Origin: Sarcocystis neurona
Lineage: Eukaryota > Apicomplexa > Conoidasida > Eucoccidiorida > Sarcocystidae
Assembly (NCBI GenBank): GCA_000727475.1
Contig: KL647299.1
Span: 1,098,095 to 1,162,094, forward strand
DNA length: 64,000 bases
Direction of reading: 5' to 3'
In this document: positions 1 to 32,300 of the stretch, in pieces
How positions within the stretch are numbered: position 1 is the first letter of the stretch
Layout: each line of letters starts with the position of its first letter
The notes under the pieces: generated by a model
Told to the model about the DNA's origin: nothing
The model's input: only the letters and a program-made list of their open reading frames with translations
Databases searched by the model: none
Made by a program: the position numbers and the translations under genes

Positions 1-143
1 TGATGTACGCACCCTTCGTGCACTCATCGACGGCAATCACAGGCTGGGGTATCACGGAAACAGTCGGGCAGAAGGTACGCAGTTAGTTCCAGGTGAGCAT
101 GACTTGCATACCTTACCGTCCTATGAGGAGACGTCACTCTTAC

Positions 144-20259
<20,116 letters not shown>

Positions 20260-20304
20260 CTGAGAGAGAGCAAGTGCTGCTGCTGCTCACTCTGGGGACG
20301 AAGG

Positions 20305-20570
20305 CTAGTTGCTGCGGCTAACGCCGCCTCGGGCGACGATACTGCGGAGGCTGTTCGAATTGCCGCTGCTGCTGCTGCTTCCGTGACGGTGGCTACTACC
20401 GCTGCTCCGCCTTCTGCCGCTATGGCCGCAGCTGCGAGACGGGGATCCTTTCGCTGCTGCTGCTGCTGTTACTGGTTCAGCTGCTGCTGCTGGTGTGCAC
20501 TGCCGCTGGTCGCTTTGCAAGCACCGCGCCGCTGTTGCAGGAAGCCGACAGCGGAGATAGTTCTGTAGCA
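20305..20570 (-). repeat. CAG/CTG-rich stretch upstream of CDC5L
   Basis: Dense CAG/CTG and CCG triplets with open frames in several registers on both strands. One minus frame after CTTGCTACAG at about 20571 reads NYLRCRLPATAARCLQ and ends at TAG (20305). I cannot tell a terminal exon from chance here. Confidence 0.4.
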
Positions 20571-20759
20571 AGAGGGAGGCGAGAGAAACAGGGAAATGCA
20601 GCTCACAACCGCCGCTTCCACGCGGTGAAAAATGATAGAGATACGCAAGAGGTCCCGTACACACCATGCGCGCACGGCGAAAAAGTTCAAAAAAGGAAGA
20701 AGTTACACGGAAACGCCAATGGACTATTGATGTAAACGCCTCCGGCACAAAACACGAGA

Positions 20760-23700
20760 AGCTACAGAGACGGCTGTGTCTCCAAGCACAAACGCGTGTA
20801 ACAGATGTAGCCGATTGAATGTGAGAGTAACGGCTGACGAGCCAGCAACCGGTCCTCTCGTTTACCTCTATTGAACAAAGAACGCATACACATGAAACGG
20901 TTCCTCACACCCATGTATAGGCACCCACCGGGACGCCAGTGACTGCCACGGAACATACAGAGCTGACAGACGAGAATTACTCACACATTTATACATACAC
21001 GCTAAAACTTGTTTATGCGTCTGTAGTGATACACGTAAGAGGCGGACGAACGGACATTTACGCGCACGCACAGGTGCACACATACACGTGCGTTCCGAAG
21101 ATGTTCAGCAGTGGCCTTCTGCAGCCCCCCTGCTTTCTTGAACGCGATACTTCAGAGCCTCGTGGACAAGAAAAAGTAAGGAACACACGAGTGTGGAGGT
21201 GTGTCACTTTCGCTAACGTAATGCGATACAACGATCGAGTAACTGGTGATAAGTCATGATGAAGAACAGTCGCAGTAGCAGAAAGAACCCACAGCCACAA
21301 CAGAAAGCAAAACGGTACGGCCCCGACGGGTCGTCACTGGGAAAACGGGACCACAGGAGAACTTATCATTCTCTTCCGAAGACACAAAATACCTGAAGGG
21401 ATGCACGACAGTCCTCAAAATGCCAGTAGAATCCGCAGTCGGTGCTGGAGACAGTAACTGGGAAAGGGAACCGAGGACGACACTCAGAAACGAGAAAGAT
21501 CCGCCTGCGAAGTCTGTTGCTTGAACGTTGCAGTACGTTACAAAGACAAACACAGAATCGGTGTATACGAAACCTGGAGAACAGGAAAGTGTAGTAATAC
21601 GCGTAGAAACAGAAAGACAACGGGCACTTCCTCGCACCGAAAATATTCGGAAGTACGTCAATGAAAACACCGTTCTCGCACGGTTCCTCAAGACAGCGAT
21701 GTGAATGCTGTGGCGGTCTCTTCGAAGCCGTCTGAAGTATCGACGAATTTTACACGAAAAATTTCTCGTCTTATCGAGCCACTCCGAGCACTTTCCATTA
21801 TCCGCTGCTTCGGATACAAAAATCCGCACGCGGGACGTTGCCTCACGGTTTTCCTACATAAAAGAACTCAGTGCCCGTGTGACAGTGTAGGTGGAAAACG
21901 AGGAATTACGGAAGAGCAGACGCGAAAAAAGAAACCATTAGCAAGAAAGATCTGCAAAAAGCTGTTCCCCGGAGCGGGTGCGGGTTCTAACGAAGCGGAA
22001 CAGTGTTGCAGCGTAATGCGGCAACGAATGAAATAAAATGTGAATGAAACAGAGAACAGGCACACAAGCTCGACTGTTTATGACGCTATTTTAAGGACAG
22101 AACCTTAAATCTGTCGAGGAGAGGAGAAAACACCGTATGTTCTACGCAGCACGTACCGCCACGTACGCGCAAGAGCGAGTAAACTGAAAAAAAGACACGG
22201 CTGGTTTACTTGTGCAGCTGGAGATGATCCTCACAAAGAGGTGGGGGAAAGATAAAACTTCTCGATTTGGTTTCCTGCTTTGGATGAATACGTTTCTGTG
22301 ATGAAACCGCCACGCTGGAGAGGGATGACAGGAGCAGCCGCGGTGCCGCATGCGGCACGCTGACAAAACAGGCGGGAATTAGCGGACGTCTGGACCATGA
22401 TGTAAAGCAGGGCAATGAAGTAAAGATATTTTACATACGTATGCAAGACATACGCACGGAACTATCTGAACAGTGGAGGTGCGTAATGCGCAGGAAAAAG
22501 AAAAGTTTGACTTCCGTCAAGAAATGTCAATCGGGTTCATTTATCCTGCGTAAGTATTTCTTCATATGCGCCCGCATATCAAGTGGTTGTATGGCGTCAC
22601 ACGTGAAAAATACGGAGAAACGCCAGTCAGCTTCCACAGAAAAGTTGTTCCAAACTCATTTTGAACGGGAAATGTGAATTTGAGTGCAGTTCGCGCGGCT
22701 TCCACCGTACGTATATGTATATATAGTATATGCTGTTTGCAGGTAACTCTGCGGTACACGCAGTGTTGGAGTGTGTGTGAGTAGACGAACACATTCACAT
22801 CTGTAACTGAACATTTTCCTCTATGAATGTGCGGGAGTACGCGTATTCAAAGAGTGCTGTCCTACGTAGGTAGAAGTGTTCTTCCACACATGAGTGGCCA
22901 ACTCTATCGTTTCTCGATTACCTCACATGTCCTATAGTGACCCGGTAGCAAAGAAGAGATCGCTGTTTACATCCTGAACCTGGACGAAACAAAAATACTC
23001 TTCATGGAGTAAGTGAGAGCGGAAGACCTCATGCTTGGTAACGAACGGGCGCCGCTGGTGTCCTCATGCGCTGGAGATTTTGTTAATATGACGTGTGCAG
23101 GAGAGACCCGGAAAGTGTCCGAATGTCTCTGGAAGACTTAAACATTCACACATACATACGGACATATGTAAAAAATACGATATACGTATTATCACTACTA
23201 CAGAATCGGGCATGTGTAAAAAAAAATGATACATATAGATATATATATACGTATATACTACTAGAGAATCGTTATCTGCATGGTTTATATGCTTACTTGT
23301 ATGTGTACGCCTTGAAAGCTCCAGGTGCATATTTCTCAAGTACAAAACTACTTGAGGAGTTCCGACCTGTTCTACAACTGCAGACGTATCAAAAGCGTGT
23401 ATAGTAAAATTGGCATAAGGCGGTATCGAAACATCAAGATACCTCGGTGTGCTATATGAACAGACGAAGGAATTAAATACGTAAAGCGATGGCTTGTACG
23501 ATTTACTCCTGCTTGTATACGTGTCTGCGTACGAGATCTCAGGCGGACGACCACACGGTGTGGGCGCCGCTCTCTTCGTAGTGTGCGTTTCCCCCAACAT
23601 GTAGATGCCAAAAAATCTGGACTATTTCACACGGTAGCGATTATGATATATAAAAACGCAGCTTCTTCTTGTCCGCGCACGCCGAAAACCGCACAGCCAC

Positions 23701-26700
23701 CAAAGAACAAGAAGCACCGCCTTTGCTTATTGAAGAACTTCGCAGCCAGATGTGCCTTGGTGTCACTGAACTATCCAGGAGTTTGTAATTGCCGCCGTTG
23801 CGTTTCGATAGCTGAAGAATGATCTGAAGACGTATACCCGGATGTCAAGATGGCGGTACGATGCTAAGGTATTACCCTACTGCGATCTACAGGCTCAACA
23901 GGCACTTCTCATCCCACGTACCGCGATACCGAGGCCGCGTAGAAATTGACGGTGTTTTGAGGCACGCAACTGTCTGTCTTGTACAGTAATGACTGGTTAA
24001 TTTTGGGTCAGGGCATGTACCAGTATAAAGCTACAGGTTAAGGGTGATATATACATATATACATATAGATATGTATATATATATATATATATGCAGCAGC
24101 GGCAATAAGGTGGCACTGAACAATCTGGTTTGTTGTAATGTGTAACGTAGGATTCTAAACTGGCGACACGATGTAGATGTAAAAGTGTAAGTTTGCCCAG
24201 GTGTGCCATCAGTGTAGGCAACTATACTAAACGCCCGTTCTAATGACTTGAGGTATATTTCTGTATTTGTGCCTCTTCACTGCAAATGCCAGCGTGTGTC
24301 TGCGGACGTACCGGGTCCGCGACGATGTGGAATCCTGGCTGTATCCAAATACCGACAAGGTACGCATGATCTTTATATAGACTCGTACCGGTAAACCCAC
24401 AGAAAGATACCTACGGTTGTGGGGATTCAGTCGTCCTGGTTGCGTGCCTACCATACATGTTCTCGTCGGCTAGATTTTCCGTAAACTCGTGGAGTCGTCG
24501 CCCTAGTTACAATTGTGGGTTTGGAGAAGGACTGCTCTACGAGCATGAAATATGTTAACCGGTTCTACTTCTGGCGACCAGCTACGTAAAAACACTTGAA
24601 TGCAGCCAGGAGTTTGGAAATTGTCCTGAGTAGGAGAACAGATTCTCCTGGCGTGTACGGGAAATAGTCGCGCTGCCAAGGAGAGGTTAACACGCAGATA
24701 TTCTGCTTCACCCAGTATCTTGTGGAGATGTAGGGATGCACATATACGCACCGGCATACGCACACGTAAAAAAGAACAGAGAACTTACCTGGGTATACGC
24801 ACGTACTGACACCTCCAAAGTAATATGTTCCTGCATACATGCGATGTACGTCGAACGTGTGCCCTGTTGTCCCCCTGTGCGTGGAGACTCAAATAAATGG
24901 TACAGTGAGGTACTGCAGTGAGATTCTTCCTTGCATGTGTATTCCACGGGAAAGGTTCTTCCCTTCCCTGTGAAGTCATTACAGGGAAAAGCAAGAACTT
25001 TCCACGTGGACTACGCTCTACACGCATAGGTGGGACCCGGCTCAGTCTCCATACTTCTTGTGAACACGAACTTCGAAATTCATTCAGGAGTGCTTTTGGA
25101 TTTCCTTCTTTTGTGGAAATGGCCCTTTTTCACGTTGTTAGCTCTCTATTTGTCACTTATTCTCTGCCTGCGGCACTCTCCGGCTGACTCTGCTTCTGCA
25201 GGTCGCTGCGAGCGCCCCTCGCCACAACTTAAGCCAGCTTCAGCGCCCAGTTGAAGTCCTGATCATTGTTTTCTAACTTGCGTAACGATGATGGGGAAGA
25301 GCTGTACGTAATAAAATTCAACGCTCAAGTGCACAGTATCGACGTTGTCTCGTGTTCTACGTCATTATGTGCAAGTGTGCAGCTTTTTATAGAAAAGGTG
25401 CCTTTCCAGCAAATCTACAACAGCTGTATACGCAAAGCTTCCCCGTTATGATGTACGAGTTGTGCTCTTGTAGCGCGCTCCTGGGTCATGCAAGATTTTG
25501 TTGGAAAACAAACAGCTTGCTTTCGCCCGTATTGTCCGTCCGCGTCCTTCAAGCCAGAGCCACAGTAGCTGCGTTGCGCCGCGTCATCATCCGTTATGGC
25601 GGCTGGCTTGTCTGCAACAAGCCGAGTGCTCCTGTTGCGTCTTTGTTTCGACCGTGTGAGTAGTCAGAGGCCTCTCACGTCTACCTGCTCGCCTCTGACT
25701 TACGGTTTGAAGAGAACAATGCCTGAAAATACCTTGGACAATCTGATATAGTTTTGCCGTCCACGACAGCCCTAGTACATTTATGTACGTACGCACCGAC
25801 ACCTACACACGTGCAAAAATATGTATAAATATACCTAAATGTATACGTGAGGAGAGACAGACTGATAGTTTCAGCCACTCGTTTCCAGGTGGGCCACTGG
25901 CGTGTGTCGCTTTTCTCCACCAGGGAAGCCGGGCACATATGTTTCTTGCTTACAAATCACAACGTCGCAGTGTCTGCATCGGGTATTTACACGGTATCTG
26001 CAGCCGCCGGCGAGCGGGCGTCCTCTTCTTTTTTTCTTGAGAAGTTCGAAGTCCTATTGTACCTTTCGAATGACATCTATAGATCACACTTACGGACACG
26101 CATACGCATATATTCCTATATATATGTATACCCCTCTCTGCCTCTGCCGAGCAAGTACGTATGGTAAGTAGTTTGCATGTCTTGATGTCTTTTCAAGCAC
26201 GCGTCTATACACATGCATCAGTGTACCTACATATAGGTGTAAGGATACATTTAGACATACCCAAGGGCGAACGTAATCTGCACGTGTGGCTATGTGTGCG
26301 TCTACGTGTGCGTTCCTACAAGTGTAGACGTGTATTCGAAAAGCTGTCTCTGTCCACACGTGTGTACGCCTCACAAGCAGCGTCAAAACAGAGCATCTCG
26401 TTGATCCAGGCGTCTTACGTGTTCACCGTCACCTTTCTCGTTTTGGAAAGCAGCTGTCCGCACCTCCTTATGCTGAGCTCCTCCTATAACCCTTCTAAAG
26501 CTTCCACTCAAGGGCACTGTTTCGCTATCAGTCGACGGACTGCACTGATGTGCCGCAGAGTCTCTATCTTGTGTATGTCTAGTCGTCCGTATAGTCCAGG
26601 CTCGCACATGTACGTATGTGAAGAGACGTACGCTTGTCCGCACCAAACATAATTTGTCGCCACGTGAAGCTGTGTGGGGATACACGGGAGTACGTATGTT

Positions 26701-27490
26701 TGCTTGCAGCAGCAGTGAATAGATGAGCTAGAGAGACGCGTGTTTGTACCGCCGTTATCTATGTGCGTGCAACGCACACAAGCGATGTGCGTTTATCGTA
26801 ATCTACGTCTGTGTGAGTCTCTGGACGTATTAACAACGGGAAAGACTTCCATTTGTATCGACTCCTCTAGGAAGGGTGCATGTAGCTTCCCATGTCTGCG
26901 AGCTGCAGAAGCGCTCCCACTTGGTACAGCTCCGGTGGACGTGGCGGATCCAGTGTACGTTGATGTCGCGTGTACAGAACGCCTAAGTGCTCACGTGTCT
27001 CATGAACCACCCTGCTTTAACCTTTGTACGGCAAGCCTCTGCAGTGGCCAAGCAGACAAAAGGAATTTTTACAACTGCATCACCGGTTTAATGCTGTGCA
27101 GACAGAGACATCGAGTGTGTCCATACACCGTCAAACACACTCACAACGACACACGTGTTTTCGACACAAAACTGTGCGACCAGTGCAGGTGCAATAGCGC
27201 ACGACGCCAACGTGGACGCAGTGGACAGCTGCGCGTGCGTGGACCCGCAGGAGGTGGAGTGTGCATTTTTGTCTGGAGAGAAGTGCATGCACTTCCTCTC
27301 CCTCGCGAGTTTTCCTGAGAAAAGCGTCTTCTTTTAAATCTTACTGAGACACTCATAAGAAGCACCAGCCGTGAGGACGCGAGCACAAGGGCTTCGCCGT
27401 CGGCTTTGATAAACAGTTAGAAGAGACGCGGGACGCTGAACACCATGCACGTATAGTCTCGGAATCGCTCTAAGCGTACACGTTTATAGA
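20760..27490. other. Triplet-poor block without a recognisable gene
   Basis: About 6.7 kb nearly free of CAG/CTG tracts and somewhat AT-richer than its flanks. It has scattered TATA-type tracts (24050-24095, 26100-26130). Open frames reach 192 codons (26740-27318 plus) and 191 codons (21254-21829 minus), but none shows a motif, splice pattern or family I recognise, and they overlap on both strands. It resembles the repeat-poor segments described for Eimeria chromosomes. It may be intergenic, or a very long intron of the neighbouring minus-strand gene. Confidence 0.5.
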
Positions 27491-27499
27491 GGAAGAGAC

Positions 27500-27542
27500 A
27501 TATATACATATACATATACATATATATATATATTTATATATA
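27500..27542. repeat. TATACATA/(TA)n tract
   Basis: A run of TATACATA units passing into (TA)n. It lies just beyond the last recognised exon (27715) of the unidentified minus-strand gene and marks the edge of the triplet-poor block. Confidence 0.9.
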
Positions 27543-27714
27543 GGTACGCACATGGGAACGTGCACACGACAAACACTTGAAGTGTTTGCTGTGTGCGCGC
27601 GCCACAGGAGAGTCACAGATTTCTCCAGTCATCTGCCGCTGCAAGCGCTTGCCGCAGTAGAACACATGCGTCGCCTTTTGTGGACGCATTGCTTTCAACG
27701 TCCATTTGACTCAC

Positions 27715-29356
27715 CACGGAGAAAAAGGAGGCAGGACCTAAGGGGCCGCCTGGACTGGGTAGGAAGTATTCTTCGCTTCGCCCCCAGGCTTGTCTCTGCT
27801 GCTGGGCTAGCTCGCTCTCTCCATCGCCATCAGTCGTCCTAATTCGAGAACCTTCTGCTGCTGAGACAAAAGAGCGTCCTGCTGCGGCAAGAGAAGCTGC
27901 TGCTTCCCTCTCCACACGACGTGCACCTGTCGCTGCTGCTCCTGACAGATCCGGAGCTGCTGCCGCTGCCGCTACTCGTTCGTCTGCGGTGGCTGCCTCC
28001 GTGTCCATGTCGTCTTCAGCAGCACCAGCAGCAGCCGTACGAGCAGTTGCGGCGCCTGCTACTGCGGCTCCAGCAGCACCAACAGTGACGGTACCGTATA
28101 GGATTGGCAATGGGAGGGGCTGCATGCAGTGCATTGCTGCTGCTTCGCGCTTGAGACACGTGGCGCTACGGCGGTCGCTGAACAGCAGCAGCTGCTGCAG
28201 CATCGCTAGCAGCTTCGAGCGCAGAAACAGTAGTATCTCTTCCGCTTTGTCTGCTTCTCGGATATTCCACAGGAAGGGGCGTGGCTGCTTGTCCCCTGCC
28301 TGCCTTGCTGCAGCCACACCATCTCCTTCCTCTGTCGTGTTCGGACGCAGCAGCGCAGCAGCGCTAGCTGAGGCAGCAGCAGCAGCGTGCTGCTCCTCCT
28401 TCTGCAGGACTTCAAGGAGCTGCTGCGTTGCCGCTGCCTCTTGCTGCAGCTGCGCACACCGCTGCAGCAACGCCTTCCGCTGTTGCTGCAGCCTACTTAA
28501 CGGCAGGAAATACGGGCGACTGCCACTGCCTCGCGCACCAGCCTGCTGGTCTCCTTGTTGCCGCGCAAGAACAGACTGCCTGTACCCTTCCAGGGTCCGT
28601 AGCCGTCGCGCGATCTGGTGCTGCTGCGCCTCGCACAGCAGCAGCTGCGACCGCAAAGTCCTGCTACGCATGCAGCAGGCTGCTGCTGCGCCGGCGGCGG
28701 CACCATCAACGAGGACGGCCGAAAATAAGCCATCTCGACTCTCACAAAAGAACGGCAGATGGAAACCAGCATTCAAGTCAAGCCGCTGCTCGCGCTGTTC
28801 CCGCACCTGCTGCAGTTGCTGCTGCTCCCAAGCCCCATTGTCGTCCTTCGCCTCTGCCCGGTGGTCTCGAGTCCGACTCCACCCAGAGTGTAGTTCTTCG
28901 TCACTGTTGGCATTGCTGTTGCTGTCGCTGTTGTTGCCCCTGAAGCGGGTAGTGCGTAGGATGCCATTTATGCGGGTGGAAAATCGCTGTAGCTGCCGCC
29001 GCTGCTGCAGCTCCTTCGCAGCTGCTGCTCTACGTTGTCGCTGCCGCCGAGCGTCGGCGACCAGCGGAAAAAAATCTCCACTTCCTGCTGTGGCTGCTGT
29101 TGCTGCACTGCGAGGAGTCTGACAAGCGACTGCAATAGGCAGCGCCACACGGAAGACTGCTGCAGCTGCTGCTGCAACGTTGTCCTGTACTGCTGCTGTC
29201 GCTACTCGTCTTGCAGCATTTGACGCGGCTGCCGAGCCGCTGGTGCTGCTGCAGTGCTGCGGCAAGTGCTCCTGCTGCTTCAGGGCATGCAACAGATCCG
29301 CGACACGCAGCAGGTCGCAGAACTGCCGGAGGGGAGTCGTCAACACATGCATTCCG
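27715..29356 (-). CDS. Long Q/A-rich exon of the unidentified gene
   Basis: A 1642-nt exon (547 codons) from CTGCTGCAG to the donor GTGAGT. It begins GMHVLTTPLRQFCDLLRVAD and passes through alanine, glutamine and asparagine/serine tracts. It includes LNAGFHLPFFCESRDGLFSA, a coiled LQQQRKALLQRCAQLQQE and EEILLFLRSKLLAMLQQLLL. It ends EEYFLPSPGGPLGPASFFSV. The frame stays open despite heavy triplet content on both strands. Confidence 0.7.
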
Positions 29357-32300
29357 CTGCAGCAGACGCAAAGAAAGCAGCAGCAAAAACAGACGCTGCA
29401 TGGGCAGCAGGCGATAAAGCATGTACTCCTGATGTCCTGACGGCACGAGCGACTGCAGGCATATCTGTGGATAACGGAGCTAGCTGCGGCGAGGCAAAGC
29501 GGTGGACGGCCCATCATCCGCAGCAGCAGCACGCGACACAGCCGCGGCACAGGGACGCGCACGGCAGCAGCAGAGGAGATACAGCAGCAGCAGGTGACAA
29601 CGATCGCCCAATCCGTCTCGCAGCAGAAGACTTCACAGCGACAGGCAAGATAACAGGCAGCTGCAGCAACCCAAGGCCGCCTCGCAGCAGCGACACGAGC
29701 GACGGTTCCACCAAAAGCAGCAACAGAAACGAAGGGTAGCTACCTAAAGGAAGGCGCCCACATACGTACAGACAGCCAGAAAGAAAAGGAAAAGCAATAT
29801 ACATATATGTATATACATATGTATACATTCATATCAATATATATATATATGTACAGTCATATATATATATGTGTGTAAATACGACTGTCAGCATGTGCAC
29901 GTGATATACACACAGCAAGACGTCAGGTGGAGAGACACGTGTCGTGAAGGTATCCTTGTGGCCATCCGCCGGGCGTCTCCTTACCACACAGCAAAAGTAG
30001 GTAAGCCACGCTGAAGCGTCTCAGAGATACTAGAAAGCGCGGCGTGCATGCCTGAAAAAGCGCCTTCACGTTGCAGCGGGCTCGTAGACAAGCTCTGGGT
30101 CGACTCTGTTTGGGAGCCATTGCTGCGGTGCTGCTGCCCTTCACACGGTGCAGCCTCTCCGGCTGCTGTAAGGCATCCCACCGCAGCAGAGCAGTCACAG
30201 CAGCAGCCCAGTCATCCTAGAACACAACGCCCGTTCCGCCAGCACACCAACAGCAGCAGCCACGTCGCACAAAGAAGGAGGAAGACGATCCTCGCACATG
30301 TACGACACAGCCACGTTTAACGCAGATGCAGCCAGACGCAGCGCTCCCCCCGCCTCCGCGCCAAAGGCGTCAGCAACAGCTCGAACCACGAAAATGCACG
30401 TCACTCTTCTCTGGCTCCGTCAGCACGTGAACCGCACGCAGCACATAGAGCAGCAGCCGCATGCAGAGCAGCAACCACACGCGAAGCAGCAGCCACAAGC
30501 GACACAGCAGCCACACGCGAAGCAGCAGCGACATGCGGAGCAGCAGTGGCACGCGGTCCAGTATCAGGGGCAGCGTCCCAGCGGCATGCGGACGGAGCAA
30601 GGCAGAGAGCAGCAGCAGCGAACGAAGCACGACTTGGGCGGCAGGCCCGCGTGTCAAGACCTGTGCGGAGCAGGAGCGAAGGCAGTGTCGACAGCGGGGA
30701 CAAACAACACGGAGCACACGTTGCACGTCGACGGAACAGCCAATCCGCTGCACTTCGTATCCTTCCACTGCAAATCTGGTGGACAGCTCCGCACACGCAC
30801 AGAAGTGTCGCGCAGCAGAAGCAGCCCGCACTGCAGCGCCAGTTCGCAGGAATAGAGAGGATGAGGCCGCCTGGTCGCCCGCAGGCCACTGCAGCACAGG
30901 CGTCTGCAAGGAGAAGCTGCTCTCGCAGCAGGTACAGAGCGATACGGTGCCACCACGAGACGCTGCCGTCACAGAAAGCCCTTCGCGACCACTACTACTA
31001 ATACGCTACTTGTAGCTCCTCTTCCTACTCCGCTACTCTTATCACACGCTGCCCAACAAAGTGTAACTCATGCATACGTACGGCATGCTTGTCTTATATG
31101 TTAAGTAATTATGTAATTTGACTTGGTTGTAACTGACGCTGCCTAACGAGCGACAGGAGACGTAGAGATTCAAAAGAGGAACAGCGGCAGCCGACAGCGA
31201 AAGCCCACCCTGCCGCCGCGACAGCAGCGATGTAGCGGGAAGGAACGAGCGTCCGCAGCGCCTTCCAGACGTGTGGAAGAATCCAAAAAGCTGCGGCCAG
31301 CGCCACAGCGGGAATACCGCTTTAGCAGCAGCAACACAGGAGCAGTTGCAGCGAACGTGGTGAGCATCGGCAGCAGCCAGGACTGCCCCCCCAGGAGTAC
31401 TGAAAACAGCTACATACCGACTGGTGCAGCAGCGGCACCGAGACTGACAGGAGCAGAGCAAGTAGAGGAGTCACACTAGCAGAAAGCGCAGCAGCACCAA
31501 CCGCAGCGAGTAAGGTCACGAGAACAGGAGCTGGAGAGACACTTTCCTGGCCACAGCAATACGTGCTGTGGAAAACGTCATGGCAGTACTAGTCGCCGCA
31601 GCAGCAGCAGCAGCAAAGGAAGCCACAGCGTCAACAGCAGCGAAGATTAGGAGGGGTCCAAAATGTTGGCTTTGCCTTCACGGTGCCTGAAGACGAGAGA
31701 ACAATAGCTGGGAGTAAGCATGCAGTTCACCTGCTGACGGGCTCGGCAAGTGATGAGGTAGCCGCTGCTGCTGCTGCTACTGGGCGTGCAGTGAGGCTGT
31801 AGCAAAGAAGACGGAAAGAAATGACGTACCTGCTTTTCCGCCGTTTCTCTCCAGCAGCTGCACCAGCAAATCCAGGAGCACGCTGGCCAGCGAGGGCTCC
31901 ACGGCGATTCGAAGCCAGTCGCTGATCCCGCACGGCTGCTGCGCTGCAGACTTCTGCGCCTCTTCGTGGTGCAGTCGAGCACTGCCGGAATCGGCAGCTG
32001 CTGCCGCAGCGCTCTTCCGCGCAGCACCGGCACCACCGAATGTGAGACGCGCTTCTAGCCAGCGCTTGCTATCACCAGGTAACTTACTCAGCTCGTCCTT
32101 AGACAAGGCATCGGGCTGCCGCTGCTGTTGCTGCTCCTGCTGACGCCGCTGCAGTTGCAGTCGTCGCCGCTCATGGTCGAGGCTGCGCTGCCGCTGCTGC
32201 TGCATGCACTGTTGCAACCAGTTGCGCGTCTCGAAAAACAGACCGAGAAGTGACAAGTAATTAACAGCAGAGAGGCAACAAAGTGCGAGATCGAGCAGCG

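Noticed and set aside
1..143. Search for the final CDC5L exon
   Set aside because: After the donor at 143 no acceptor followed by a coiled-coil frame is visible up to the left edge, so the end must lie outside the window.
21254..21829. 191-codon minus-strand frame in the triplet-poor block, considered as a retroelement remnant
   Set aside because: No reverse transcriptase, integrase, protease or other motif was seen; no terminal repeats were found nearby.
26740..27318. 192-codon plus-strand frame in the triplet-poor block, considered as a gene
   Set aside because: The composition is cysteine- and valine-rich without domain structure, no splice context stands out, and nothing was recognised.
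27989..29122. 377-codon plus-strand frame, serine/cysteine/alanine rich
   Set aside because: It is the antisense reading of the CAG-rich exon 29356-27715, whose minus frame has phase-consistent splicing and plausible helices.
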